A stretch of DNA of 64,000 bases from Candidozyma auris (taxonomy: Eukaryota > Ascomycota > Pichiomycetes > Serinales > Metschnikowiaceae), in the NCBI RefSeq assembly GCF_003013715.1, contig NC_072814.1, forward strand, positions 992,001-1,056,000, written 5' to 3'. The position numbers were made by a program, and so were the translations under genes. How positions within the stretch are numbered: the first letter of the stretch is position 1; each line of letters starts with the position of its first letter. Positions 10,320-19,183 of this stretch are shown here, piece after piece. The notes under the pieces were generated by a model. It did not search any database, was not told the origin of the DNA, and worked only from the letters and a program-made list of their open reading frames with translations.

Positions 10320-13300
10320 ATGTCCAATCAGCTGAGCTTGGCGAGATTCGCCTTCAATATCTACGGCTCGTTGAACCAGGCAGAGCTGCCTCGCCAGAAA
10401 ACACCCGACCTGCTGAGGCTGAAGCTGCTGAAGAAGTTCACCTACTCGTGTGAACGAGAGATTACCTACGTATCGCAGCTTCGACACCCTTTGGGACGCA
10501 TAAACACCTCGTACTACGACGCGTCGTCGCCAGTACCTTCTCATCATGTTGTCATTGGCGGCAAAAACTACCTCAAGTTGTTGGCTCTCAATGCCGACCA
10601 GAACCTGGTGCTAGCAGATATCAACATCGTCGACCCAACGCCGCTGAAGAGATTCCATTCTTCTCCAAGATTGTTCAATGTTAACACATTGAAGTGCAAC
10701 GGCGACATGGTGGCTTGTGGGTTGACAGATGGCACTGTTAGCATCTTTCAGGTTTCTGCTGCCGGGAAGGCCAGGTTGGCTCACAAATTCAGCGACCACA
10801 AGCGTGTGATCAACTCACTTGATTTCGTGGAGCTGGACCAAATCTTGCTATCGGGCTCGCAGGACGGCACCATCAAGCTTTGGGATCTCCGCACGTATAA
10901 TCAGAAGCCAGTGCTCAAGCTACGATCTTCCCAGCATTCGGACCCGGTGAGGGCTTGTCAGTACTCTCCCTATTCTCGTTCAAGGGGTCGCATGACGGTG
11001 CTTTCCGCTCATGACTCAGGTTCGCTTTGCAAATTTGATTTCAGATACCCTGCCAACACTTCTCTGGGAGCTCTTACTGAACGGAAGTGGACATTCCACA
11101 CTGGCCCAGCATTATCTCTTCATATTCATCCCGAACGCGAATATGTTCTTACTGGTGGTAGAGATCGCAAGATATGTCTTTGGGATTATGAAGACTCAGC
11201 TGCTCATCACTCCGTTTCACCAAAAGTCATTATGAACGCATATGGGCCGGTCATGAAGGTGAGATGGTCCGATATACCTGACACGGATCAAGGGGGTTTT
11301 CAAGCAAGCAGCGCATCAAGCTCAAGGCACAACTCACTTGATTTCTCCGAGGACAGCTCTGCCTCATCTGCATTGCACAAATACGATTTCGCTTGTTCCT
11401 ACTTAAATGATGACCCAACAATTACGGTGTTCAACCTAAAGCGAAAGTTCATTCCAAAAGAGGTCGTGACAACATCTACGGGTAAACCAGTACAAAACTT
11501 CATCTGGGCACACAACTTCCAAAACGAGAGAAAGCTATGGACCATAACCAAGTCGAATGTCTTTGTGTCATACAATCTCACTAGGTATGAAGACGAAGGC
11601 TTGAACATATCTCGACCTTTGGAAGAGCTTACCAGCGTTGCCACTGCTTGGAGCCCCGGATATACCAACATCTCATTCACTAATCAAGACAAAAACGATT
11701 TTAATATTGATAGTCTCGATGGAACCCTAAATAATGAAGTTGAATATCTGGATACATCTCCCTATACCGATGATCAGATAATTGAGGAGGCCCTAATTGA
11801 GAAGGATCTTGAACATCAGTCCTCATCAGTTTCACTCGATTCAAAATATAGAGGTTCCGTCACATCTATTCCAAATGCATCGAATTTTATTTTCCAAAAA
11901 TCTCCGAAAGACAGGCCTCTGCTTGTTAGGCTGTCGACATACAATCCATCGAGCCCTATGTTCAAGTCACCATCACCAAATTTTCATTCACATTTCAATC
12001 AACACATGGAACCAAGCGAAACATATAGCTCTACGCATACAGCAACAAATTCGATGCATTTGTCGAGACCTTCACTCACTAGGAACCCTTCACAGTCGAC
12101 TCAAGGCTCAGGTTCTCTGTCCTTATTTCAACCTCCTTCATTGTTGCATTCTGCACTGCAAAATAAAAAAGTAGGGCAGCTTTCAATTTTACCTTCCCCT
12201 TACTTTGTCTCCGTTTGTCTTCCCATTCCCCTAAATGATGAGTACGTCTTTGAATATCTTGCTTGTGAGTATTACCACACTGTTCCAGATGGTTCTTCCT
12301 TGGCGATGGTTTGTCAACTTAACGCTCAGATAGCGGCCATGGTTCAACGCTACAGAGATTGCCAGGTTTGGCGCATGCTAGGAATCTCTTTGGAGCAAAA
12401 TGAATCAGATGCATCTCTTGGCGAGAACGCTCTAGATAAGGAAGTCACTGAGTTAAAACCCGACTTCATAGACACTAAATTTCCTGATCTACAAAAATCT
12501 CCCGAGGAGGCCTCCATAAACTCAGACTTGGGAAACATATGTGGTTCCTACGATCTGAACTCAACCCAATCAACTCATTTCAAAAGAAGCGAAAGTGGTG
12601 CATCTGTTCATAATATGGCTATTCTCAGCTCTTCTAAAGAATCAACCTCTGAATTTGGGGGCATTTCGCCAAGAAATCCTCATCCTTCCAAAGTCAATTC
12701 TTCAAATGACGATGAGTCTGATGAAGCAGCCCACAAGGAAGAGCAACTGCTTGAGAAAAAGGGCGAGAAGCAGGAATCTAAAAAGAAGCTCTCAGCAGAC
12801 GAGACCAAAGCAAGACCAAGCTCACTACCTCGAAGATCAACGTCTTCCGACATTGTCAAAAATTCGACTACTAAGAAGGCCCCTGTTAGGAAAACTAGCT
12901 ATAGTGCATTCTCGTCTGGCAATTCTCCCCGCCCTACAGGCATGTCTTTTGGGCCATCTCATGATATAGACAATGAGAATCTCCATGTTTTCAGCGCAAA
13001 TTCATACAGCTCGTCCGGATATCAGGCCTCTGATGGAAGATACAGCAGTAGCGCACATACGATGAACTCAAGAGGTAGGCTCTCATTTTCTTCAGTGAGA
13101 GCATCTCCAGTGCATCCTCATCACGGCTTCAAACCTCGTTCTGCTGATGGGTATAAAGGGGCCAACACACTCGTCGCACAGCCATCTTTGGACAAAGTGG
13201 AAGAGTCCAGCGTTAAAAGCTCAGGTAAGAAGGAGTCAGGGCTCACAAAAGCCATTCAAGAGAGTGAGCTTGCCCTAAAAGACCAAGTTAGAGAAGAGGA

Positions 13301-13859
13301 ACCAGACAAGCCTTGGAGTTTGGTCAACTTGCTTGAGAAGGCCCTCGTTTTCGCTAGAGATCAGGGCGACTTAGTGTTGTGTTCTACTTTGATTTTGTTA
13401 TTTTATGGGCATCTCAAATCGTTTGAGCACAAAGTGATGAATAGAATTGCCTGCTTGGAATGTCTTGGTCTCTACGTCGAGTCGCTTAAAAGAAAAGAGC
13501 TCTTTACTGAAGCCACAGACGTTGTGAAGAGAGCTCCCATCGGCTTACGAGAGGACCTCAGCTTACACGCGAGTAAAGATGTTGATATGCGATTCTATTG
13601 CTGCTGGTGCAAAAAGCTACTCACCAATGAACGAACCAAAAACATGTATATCGGAGATCACCCCGACAGGTTTGGATATTGGTATTGCGACGAATGTTGC
13701 CGTAAGCAGCTAAATTGCGTTTTTTGCAATGAGCCCTGCAAGGGGCTCACGGTTGTCGTGAGTCTCAAATGTGGACATTCGGGCCATTTTGGATGTTTGC
13801 AGGAGTGGTATCTTGTGGAGCAGAACCAGGAGTGCCCTGCTGGATGTGACGAGACATGA
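10320..13859 (+). CDS. RTC1: SEACAT complex subunit Rtc1 (WDR24 homologue)
   Basis: A 1179-residue WD40-RING protein. Rtc1 belongs to the SEACAT (GATOR2-like) part of the SEA complex at the vacuole, which promotes TORC1 signalling. WD40 repeats fill ~60-400, with clear units such as SGSQDGTIKLWDL and TGGRDRKICLWDY. A long low-complexity Ser-rich region follows (~470-1000). The C-terminus is an atypical RING/zinc domain: CCWCKK, CDECC, CVFC, then LKCGHSGHFGCLQEWY and a last CPAGC. The frame is open from 10242, but only non-ATG codons lie there; the ATG at 10320 (MSNQLSLARFAFNIYG) matches the conserved family start. It converges on SLD5 with a single base between stop codons. Confidence 0.9.
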   Translation: MSNQLSLARFAFNIYGSLNQAELPRQKTPDLLRLKLLKKFTYSCEREITYVSQLRHPLGRINTSYYDASSPVPSHHVVIGGKNYLKLLALNADQNLVLADINIVDPTPLKRFHSSPRLFNVNTLKCNGDMVACGLTDGTVSIFQVSAAGKARLAHKFSDHKRVINSLDFVELDQILLSGSQDGTIKLWDLRTYNQKPVLKLRSSQHSDPVRACQYSPYSRSRGRMTVLSAHDSGSLCKFDFRYPANTSLGALTERKWTFHTGPALSLHIHPEREYVLTGGRDRKICLWDYEDSAAHHSVSPKVIMNAYGPVMKVRWSDIPDTDQGGFQASSASSSRHNSLDFSEDSSASSALHKYDFACSYLNDDPTITVFNLKRKFIPKEVVTTSTGKPVQNFIWAHNFQNERKLWTITKSNVFVSYNLTRYEDEGLNISRPLEELTSVATAWSPGYTNISFTNQDKNDFNIDSLDGTLNNEVEYLDTSPYTDDQIIEEALIEKDLEHQSSSVSLDSKYRGSVTSIPNASNFIFQKSPKDRPLLVRLSTYNPSSPMFKSPSPNFHSHFNQHMEPSETYSSTHTATNSMHLSRPSLTRNPSQSTQGSGSLSLFQPPSLLHSALQNKKVGQLSILPSPYFVSVCLPIPLNDEYVFEYLACEYYHTVPDGSSLAMVCQLNAQIAAMVQRYRDCQVWRMLGISLEQNESDASLGENALDKEVTELKPDFIDTKFPDLQKSPEEASINSDLGNICGSYDLNSTQSTHFKRSESGASVHNMAILSSSKESTSEFGGISPRNPHPSKVNSSNDDESDEAAHKEEQLLEKKGEKQESKKKLSADETKARPSSLPRRSTSSDIVKNSTTKKAPVRKTSYSAFSSGNSPRPTGMSFGPSHDIDNENLHVFSANSYSSSGYQASDGRYSSSAHTMNSRGRLSFSSVRASPVHPHHGFKPRSADGYKGANTLVAQPSLDKVEESSVKSSGKKESGLTKAIQESELALKDQVREEEPDKPWSLVNLLEKALVFARDQGDLVLCSTLILLFYGHLKSFEHKVMNRIACLECLGLYVESLKRKELFTEATDVVKRAPIGLREDLSLHASKDVDMRFYCCWCKKLLTNERTKNMYIGDHPDRFGYWYCDECCRKQLNCVFCNEPCKGLTVVVSLKCGHSGHFGCLQEWYLVEQNQECPAGCDET

Positions 13860-13860
13860 A

Positions 13861-14568
13861 TTATATAAGAACCACGTCACCTATTTCCAAATATACCCTA
13901 ATGAGACGGTACCTGACAACGTAAATTCCATCTTTCTCTAAAACCAATACTTCATCATCACCCAAACTGATTTCGATTGGCGCCGAAGATAAGACCTTCA
14001 CGAAAACTGGCCTGTCCAAGTCTGGCTTGGTGACCATATTCTCAAAATCTTGGTTATCATCCAAGAGAGCTAGTTCTTGCGGCATGTTCCTTAGGAAACT
14101 ATTGTTATATAACTGAGTCAATATCTGGAAGAATTTATGCATATACGATCTTTCCTGAGCAGAGAGCCTCGAATTCGACGCATTCAGTTCCTCTGCTGTC
14201 TCATTAATGTAATGAATAGTGAACTGCTCTATCTTGCTGAGTCTTGTTCTGATATAAAGTCGGATAATGTAACTGATTCTCTCTATGTCTGTCTCGATAA
14301 TCATAAGTCGAAGCTTGTAGTCCGAAGAAACCACACCCGCTTCAGCATTCGAGTCACCATACTCGTGGGAATCTAGGAGAAACTGCTGCTGGCTCTGGAT
14401 GCGCAGGAGAACTGTGTCCATGAGTTGATGCTTGTATGGAAGAAGCTCTGGGGCCATTCTCTCGTTGATCATCGCCTGTACAAGCTCCTCCTCTAGTGTA
14501 TGCTCCTCGGTTTTCAGTTGCGGGCGAACTGAAGACTCAAAGTCTTTTAAAATATCGTCGACCTCCAT
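13861..14568 (-). CDS. SLD5: GINS complex subunit Sld5
   Basis: A 235-residue GINS subunit. GINS joins Mcm2-7 and Cdc45 to form the replicative CMG helicase and is needed for fork assembly and progress. The N-terminal helical A-domain (MEVDDILKDFE through ~160) contains the RISYIIRLYIRTRLSKIE helix typical of Sld5/Psf proteins, and the small C-terminal B-domain (~175-235) ends in the beta-rich RPVFVKVLSS...VYLEIGDVVLI. The ATG at 14568 was chosen because the upstream extension (to 14694) is Lys-rich and starts without ATG. A partial MCB core, ACGCG, lies 77 bp upstream. Confidence 0.92.
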   Translation of the reverse strand: MEVDDILKDFESSVRPQLKTEEHTLEEELVQAMINERMAPELLPYKHQLMDTVLLRIQSQQQFLLDSHEYGDSNAEAGVVSSDYKLRLMIIETDIERISYIIRLYIRTRLSKIEQFTIHYINETAEELNASNSRLSAQERSYMHKFFQILTQLYNNSFLRNMPQELALLDDNQDFENMVTKPDLDRPVFVKVLSSAPIEISLGDDEVLVLEKDGIYVVRYRLIRVYLEIGDVVLI

Positions 14569-14644
14569 GGGCGAGGTTTTTTTTTTTTTCTCTTTGGTTC
14601 TAGAGTCAAGGTATGTAGTGAGCACCGGGTTGAGGTTGATATCA

Positions 14645-14649
14645 ACGCG
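14645..14649 (+). promoter_or_regulatory. Partial MCB core ACGCG upstream of SLD5
   Basis: ACGCG followed by C rather than T, 77 bp upstream of SLD5. Only a weak match to the MBF site ACGCGT. Confidence 0.3.
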
Positions 14650-14754
14650 CCCTACAGGATCTCGAATTTGGAGTAGTAAACACGCTTTTATCATTTGAAC
14701 AAGTCAGGTCCATTGACATTGTCATACACTCTTTACATTTCGCGTTGGCTCTCG

Positions 14755-16506
14755 ATGAACATAGATAGGCAGGCGTTGTTAGAGCAAAAGCGCCAGAGGC
14801 TTCTTGAGCTCAAACAAAGACGACTACAGAAAGAGAAGGAAGATGCAGAAAGAGCAGATGCAGAGAGGTCGAAAAGCCCGAATATTAGTGATTTAGGACA
14901 ACAAGAGATAGCGAAACCTCAAAAATTAGAGGTGAAAAGAGTCGATGTATCTGTGCAAGTGGGGGAATCGACACTGAAGCCGAGTTTGCAATATACAGCA
15001 GAGCAGAGCCTGGTGCTTCGCTTCGATAAAGTGATTCAGGTGGAGTTTGATGAGGTTCAAAGCATGGAAGATAGAGAGGAGGCCAGGAGAGAGTCAGATG
15101 AATTTGCGGAGCCAATTGTACCCCATTCGCCGGAACCTCTGAAAGCAGAGGTCGTGAATGAAGCCTTGGCGAGTCAGTTGGAAGAAAAGCTTCGATTTCC
15201 CTTTTCAAAACTACGACTTGGAATCAGAGAAGAGAAAGAGATTCGATCTGTGGGTGACTCGCCGTTTGTTGTCGAGCAACAGCTCGGGGGCTTTCTTGAC
15301 AGACCAATAGTGAGTGTCAAGACGACCCCTCAGTTCCCTGAGCTTATATTGGTGGCTTACGGCGCATCAGACACGAAGCTGCCTGACTTGACGGATTCAA
15401 AGGGCCTAGCAATAATATTCAATACCTCCACTGAGTCAATATTCCCTGAGTTCTTTTTACATTGCACTAGCCCAATCGCTGCCATAGCATTCGACAAAAC
15501 CGATGCTTTTAGAATCATATGTGGCATGGAAAATGGGAGACTAGCACTTTGGGACCTCACAAATGTGAAGCCCAATCAGCTTGCGGTGCTTCCTACACTT
15601 CAGTCTTCCACTTTAGCATCACTTCACAGCCAAGGCAAAAAGAAGTTCACGCATCATACTATGCCCATTGTTCTGATCAAGCAACCCGAAGTTAACAGCG
15701 CAAGTCCATCTGTGGTCTCAATCTCTGCAGAGGGCGTAATCAATGTTTGGTCGTTGAGCATCCTAGCGCGTCCCAAGCTTGATTCTCGTGTTGTTAAGAA
15801 ACAGGCAGAGTCCGAGAGGCTAAGTCTTAAAGATTCCGTTTACGTCACTTCAGTTTTAATCTCTTCGCATTACATGCTCCAGAATACAACTTCCTACCAC
15901 GCACCGGAGTATAAGTTTTTAAACAATACTTATTTGGGTTGCGATAATGGTGAAATACTAAAGCTAAAAAATGATAAAGACAAAAGCGTAATCGACAGCA
16001 TATTTTCAACAGAATCGAAAGGTAAAGTTACTTCTTTGGTGGAATTTTCATGGAAGCGAAATCTGAGGGCAGCATTTGCTGTGGTATCTTCCCACATGGA
16101 TTGGTCAATAAAAATTTGGCAGCTTTCTTCCTCAGAGCCTGTTCTACAGATTCCCACTACGGCATTGATATCAAAACTAATTTCTCGTCCGGGACATTGT
16201 ATGCAAATGGTGGCATTGAATCAATTAAGTCCTCCTGAAGAAAGGACATCCCTTGATTTTTGGGACTTGAATGTCAGATGTTTCTCTCCAACATGTTCAA
16301 TCCCATTGCCGGATGACTTTGGCGATGCAACACTGGTCGAATTCAACTCCGAGGGCGACAAACTTTTTGTCAGCTCTAGATCCGGTCGGGTTGTTATTTG
16401 GAATGTCGACAAGCATCAGCTAGATGTTGTCTCGAATGAAAGAATTAATCGTGACATAGATGGTGGAATAATGCATTATTTGAAATCAACAGATTTCAAT
16501 ATATAA
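14755..16506 (+). CDS. PAC11: Cytoplasmic dynein intermediate chain Pac11
   Basis: A 583-residue WD40 protein with the dynein intermediate-chain N-terminus. Residues 1-35 are a charged coiled coil (LEQKRQRLLELKQRRLQKEK) that in the family binds dynactin p150. Residues ~61-70 (KRVDVSVQVG) resemble the light-chain (LC8/Dyn2) binding motif with its central Gln. From ~190 onward come degenerate WD40 repeats that seat on the heavy chain. Pac11 is needed for spindle positioning along astral microtubules. The start is the ATG at 14755; the frame runs back to a TTG at 14695 only. It converges with MCD1, 2 bp apart. Confidence 0.85.
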   Translation: MNIDRQALLEQKRQRLLELKQRRLQKEKEDAERADAERSKSPNISDLGQQEIAKPQKLEVKRVDVSVQVGESTLKPSLQYTAEQSLVLRFDKVIQVEFDEVQSMEDREEARRESDEFAEPIVPHSPEPLKAEVVNEALASQLEEKLRFPFSKLRLGIREEKEIRSVGDSPFVVEQQLGGFLDRPIVSVKTTPQFPELILVAYGASDTKLPDLTDSKGLAIIFNTSTESIFPEFFLHCTSPIAAIAFDKTDAFRIICGMENGRLALWDLTNVKPNQLAVLPTLQSSTLASLHSQGKKKFTHHTMPIVLIKQPEVNSASPSVVSISAEGVINVWSLSILARPKLDSRVVKKQAESERLSLKDSVYVTSVLISSHYMLQNTTSYHAPEYKFLNNTYLGCDNGEILKLKNDKDKSVIDSIFSTESKGKVTSLVEFSWKRNLRAAFAVVSSHMDWSIKIWQLSSSEPVLQIPTTALISKLISRPGHCMQMVALNQLSPPEERTSLDFWDLNVRCFSPTCSIPLPDDFGDATLVEFNSEGDKLFVSSRSGRVVIWNVDKHQLDVVSNERINRDIDGGIMHYLKSTDFNI

Positions 16507-16508
16507 TA

Positions 16509-18047
16509 TTACAAAAATTTGGCAGCAAGATCATCAAGAGGTCTTATAGTGATTGGTCCTCCAATGTCAGTTGCTTCGGACTGTTTCTGGTCTAGAGAAA
16601 TGCAATTATGTGTTGCAAGAACAAGTGTCTCAAAGAAGCATTTCGTAGCTTCTCTGCGTCTGCTAACTTCGATGCTAGTATCCGACTTGTTAACCAAACC
16701 CAAGGGAACATCGTCGGAGTCTTCAATGACTAGGTCTTTATTGATAAGATCGTCCAATGAGGCAGTTGGTTCGTCTAGAAAAACGTTTCTGAGATGCGAC
16801 GCGACTTGTGTAGTAGTCTTGACATTGCTCAAGCTGCCATCTTCAACGGTCTCTTCCAGAGATGGCAGAGAGTCATCTGCTTCGAGACTTGGCATAGATA
16901 AGTCAAAGTCTAGATCATAGTCATACTCTTCGCGTTCCTGTGCAACCTTCTGTTCTTCGGCTGAAAGCTCGTCGGCACGGCGTCTTAGTTCATTGTCAAG
17001 ATTCCAAATCTTTCTGCGCTTCGTCACACTAGGCTGAGCAAGCTCCTTAATAAGCTCGAGTTTCTGTGCTTTGGATAGATTGAGTGTCAAGTGTTCGTTC
17101 GTGAACCCTCCATACGTTTGAAGATGTTGAATACTACGCAACACCTCTATCGGGAGCCCTCTTTCGAGTTCTTGGGGAGAGTCAACGATCAATTTTCTTT
17201 TGGTAGTTCTCACAATCCCATCCTCACTGACGCCAACGAGCCTGCGTCTTTGTCTGCTTTCGGGTTCTGTGGTGGAGGTTTGTGCCTGTAGTTCTGATAC
17301 TGTCTCTAACGGTTCACCCAAATCAAAATCAAGCGGCTGATCCTGGGCCTGTGCTGATTTGGGCGCAATGTCTAGTAATGACTGCTCTCTGTCAGCCATG
17401 GGCAACTGTGCATCTCTTCCTTGTTCTATCGAAGTATCTAAGTCCATGTCTAGGTCAAAATCCAAGTCTTGGTCAAAGCTTTGGTCAATTAGTCCACGAC
17501 CCACCTCAATCGACCTATCAATGTCAAGCTCTTCATCCGGTGAAGCTGACTTGTCGCCCATTTGCTGAAGTAGTCTCTCAACAGGTTTTTCGGCTTCGTG
17601 ATCGTCTAAGTCTAAATCGTCCTGGTACAAAAGGTTCAAGTCGGTCACCTGATCATGCAACAACACTCTGTTGATATTTGAGAGGGTTGTCTGCTGAGGA
17701 GGCAAGTTCACAGACGCGGCACTGGTGCCCAAGGTTGCTCCTGAGGCAAACTTAAATGAGTTTCTCAATTTATGCAACACTTCGTTCACATCGTCCAATA
17801 GGTACTTTGTCTTGCGGGAATAGATACGAACAATTCCCAAAAGTAAGTGCCCGGAAAGTCTCAAAGTAATGGGCTGTGCACTGTCTGTTCTGGAAGCTGA
17901 AGGCTGGATAGGATGCCTTGAGATGAACTCAGAGGAAGTCACAAGGTTTGTCTTAAGCAATTGTTGTTTTGAGAGTTTTTTGTCGTAATTTGACGCCAAC
18001 CAAACTTGAGCCAACGGCCCCTGGCGAGTAAGCAAGTCTGTTTGCAT
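16509..18047 (-). CDS. MCD1: Mitotic cohesin kleisin Scc1/Mcd1
   Basis: A 512-residue alpha-kleisin that closes the Smc1-Smc3 ring to hold sister chromatids. The N-terminal Rad21/Rec8 domain (~1-105) opens with LLTRQGPLAQVWLASNYDKKL and contains LRLSGHLLLGIVRIYSRKTKYLLDD. The C-terminal winged helix (~465-512) includes KCFFETLVLATHNCISLDQ. Two matches to the separase consensus (S/DxExGR) lie in the acidic linker: SIEVGR ending at R184 and SIEQGR ending at R211. A third, SIEVSR near 463, lacks the Gly. The linker has long Asp/Leu/Phe repeats. The presence of separase sites in the middle and gene size favour mitotic Scc1 over Rec8. An exact MCB box lies 50 bp upstream. Confidence 0.93.
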   Translation of the reverse strand: MQTDLLTRQGPLAQVWLASNYDKKLSKQQLLKTNLVTSSEFISRHPIQPSASRTDSAQPITLRLSGHLLLGIVRIYSRKTKYLLDDVNEVLHKLRNSFKFASGATLGTSAASVNLPPQQTTLSNINRVLLHDQVTDLNLLYQDDLDLDDHEAEKPVERLLQQMGDKSASPDEELDIDRSIEVGRGLIDQSFDQDLDFDLDMDLDTSIEQGRDAQLPMADREQSLLDIAPKSAQAQDQPLDFDLGEPLETVSELQAQTSTTEPESRQRRRLVGVSEDGIVRTTKRKLIVDSPQELERGLPIEVLRSIQHLQTYGGFTNEHLTLNLSKAQKLELIKELAQPSVTKRRKIWNLDNELRRRADELSAEEQKVAQEREEYDYDLDFDLSMPSLEADDSLPSLEETVEDGSLSNVKTTTQVASHLRNVFLDEPTASLDDLINKDLVIEDSDDVPLGLVNKSDTSIEVSRRREATKCFFETLVLATHNCISLDQKQSEATDIGGPITIRPLDDLAAKFL

Positions 18048-18096
18048 TAGTTGGAAGAAGAGACTTGGAGGAAGAAGCGATGTTTTGATGGAGGAA

Positions 18097-18102
18097 ACGC
18101 GT
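18097..18102. promoter_or_regulatory. MCB box ACGCGT upstream of MCD1
   Basis: Exact MBF-type palindrome 50 bp upstream of the cohesin gene start, consistent with G1/S expression as known for MCD1 in other yeasts. Confidence 0.6.
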
Positions 18103-18121
18103 ATACAATTGCAGGTGAAGT

Positions 18122-18127
18122 CACGTG
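18122..18127. promoter_or_regulatory. CACGTG E-box upstream of MCD1
   Basis: Palindromic CACGTG in the context TCACGTGG, 75 bp upstream of MCD1; a possible Cbf1-type site. Confidence 0.4.
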
Positions 18128-18300
18128 GACGAGGTAGGAGGGAAGTAGGAAGTAGCCCAAGAATGGGAACGTTTTGTCAATATTTGAAGATTGCTGACCA
18201 ATTGACCTTGTCAACTAGCATATCAGTATGTATGGATTTATTTGTAGGTCATTTTGCTGAGTCAGATTTGGAATTTTTGTGTACAATAGACTCTGTTACC

Positions 18301-18311
18301 TCTCGCAGCCA
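18301..18311 (-). promoter_or_regulatory. TGGCTGCGAGA motif (one mismatch)
   Basis: One-mismatch copy of the recurrent word on the minus strand, 254 bp upstream of MCD1. Confidence 0.4.
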
Positions 18312-18489
18312 TTCTTGGAGGAGCTTTTTACGTCCAAAAAATCATCTCCACCAAGATGCCCAGACGCCACTCTGTGCCACACTGACCGCAACCTTCGTCT
18401 CTCTTTAACAGAATAATGGAAGCAGCAAATATTTTTATTCCTCTGTCCCTCTTGTGAAGTGTCATTGGTTGGCTTGTGATGAATCTCGC

Positions 18490-18511
18490 TGGCTGCGAAA
18501 TGGCTGCAAAA
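18490..18511 (+). promoter_or_regulatory. Double TGGCTGC motif: TGGCTGCGAAA then TGGCTGCAAAA
   Basis: An exact copy of the recurrent 11-mer followed directly by a near copy, in the MCD1-MED2 intergenic region. The head-to-tail arrangement suggests cooperative or tandem factor binding. Confidence 0.55.
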
Positions 18512-18591
18512 GAAAACGCACTCAACTTTCTTAAGCGAGCCAATTGACAAAGGTACGTCAGAAACAATTTCAAGAGTAATTTTGTATTTTC

Positions 18592-18690
18592 GCTTCGGAT
18601 ACGTCGTATATATTGTTGTCAGTACTGGCTACTTGTGATCTGGTAGGACTAGTTTCAGTCATGGCCAGGGTTCGATCCTCAGCTGAAGCC
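18592..18690 (+). other. tRNA-like fold with B-box, not accepted as a tRNA gene
   Basis: GCTTCGG (18592-18598) can pair along all seven positions with CTGAAGC (18683-18689), allowing one G-U. Next to the 3' arm is GGTTCGATCC, a good match to the Pol III B-box in a 4/5-paired T-arm. Between them lie a possible variable-arm hairpin GACT...AGTC and a weak CTACT/GGTAG stem. There is no A-box or D-arm and the putative anticodon loop has eight bases. It may be a decayed tRNA or chance. Confidence 0.25.
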
Positions 18691-18910
18691 AAGGCATATC
18701 TCAACAATTGACCGAAGTGGTCTCAAAGAGAGTTGGACCATTCGAGGTACTCGAATCATCATAATGCAAAGCACGAAAAATTAAGATTTAGTTCTCTAAT
18801 TGTGCTACGAGTTTCAAGATGAACAACATTCCCTCTCTAGAATTTTAGACTTTTAGAATCTTTTCTCCTCCTACTTACTAACCCCTGGAGCCAGTTACTT
18901 TCAGACGGAA

Positions 18911-18921
18911 TGGCTGCGAAA
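18911..18921 (+). promoter_or_regulatory. TGGCTGCGAAA motif upstream of MED2
   Basis: Exact copy of the recurrent word, 263 bp upstream of the MED2 start. Confidence 0.55.
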
Positions 18922-19183
18922 CAGCTACATTAGGTCTGTCAGTGGCAGTCAAATCAGCAAACGGCACCACCAACATCAAACAAAGAGGAGAGAACAAATT
19001 TGCCTGAACCATTTATTCCATTTCTTCTTTCATTTGCCACAATTCTTCAGAACTTTTTTTTCCCTCCATTCTCTCCACTTGCCCTGTCTTCCCTCCTCCT
19101 TCATACTTCGCACCAATGTGCCAGACCAACGACCAGTCTCGAGATATCATAGCCATCTATAAAGCCCATTACTACCAGCGGCT

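Larger units (their letters stand above)
18048..19183. other. Divergent regulatory region, MCD1 / MED2
   Basis: 1.1 kb without a gene. It contains the MCB and CACGTG boxes of MCD1, three copies of the TGGCTGCGAAA word or variants (18301-18311, 18490-18500, 18911-18921), an adjacent TGGCTGCAAAA at 18501-18511, three CAATTGAC words (18199, 18541, 18705), and a tRNA-like fold at 18592-18690. The last 200 bp before MED2 are pyrimidine-rich. Confidence 0.65.
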
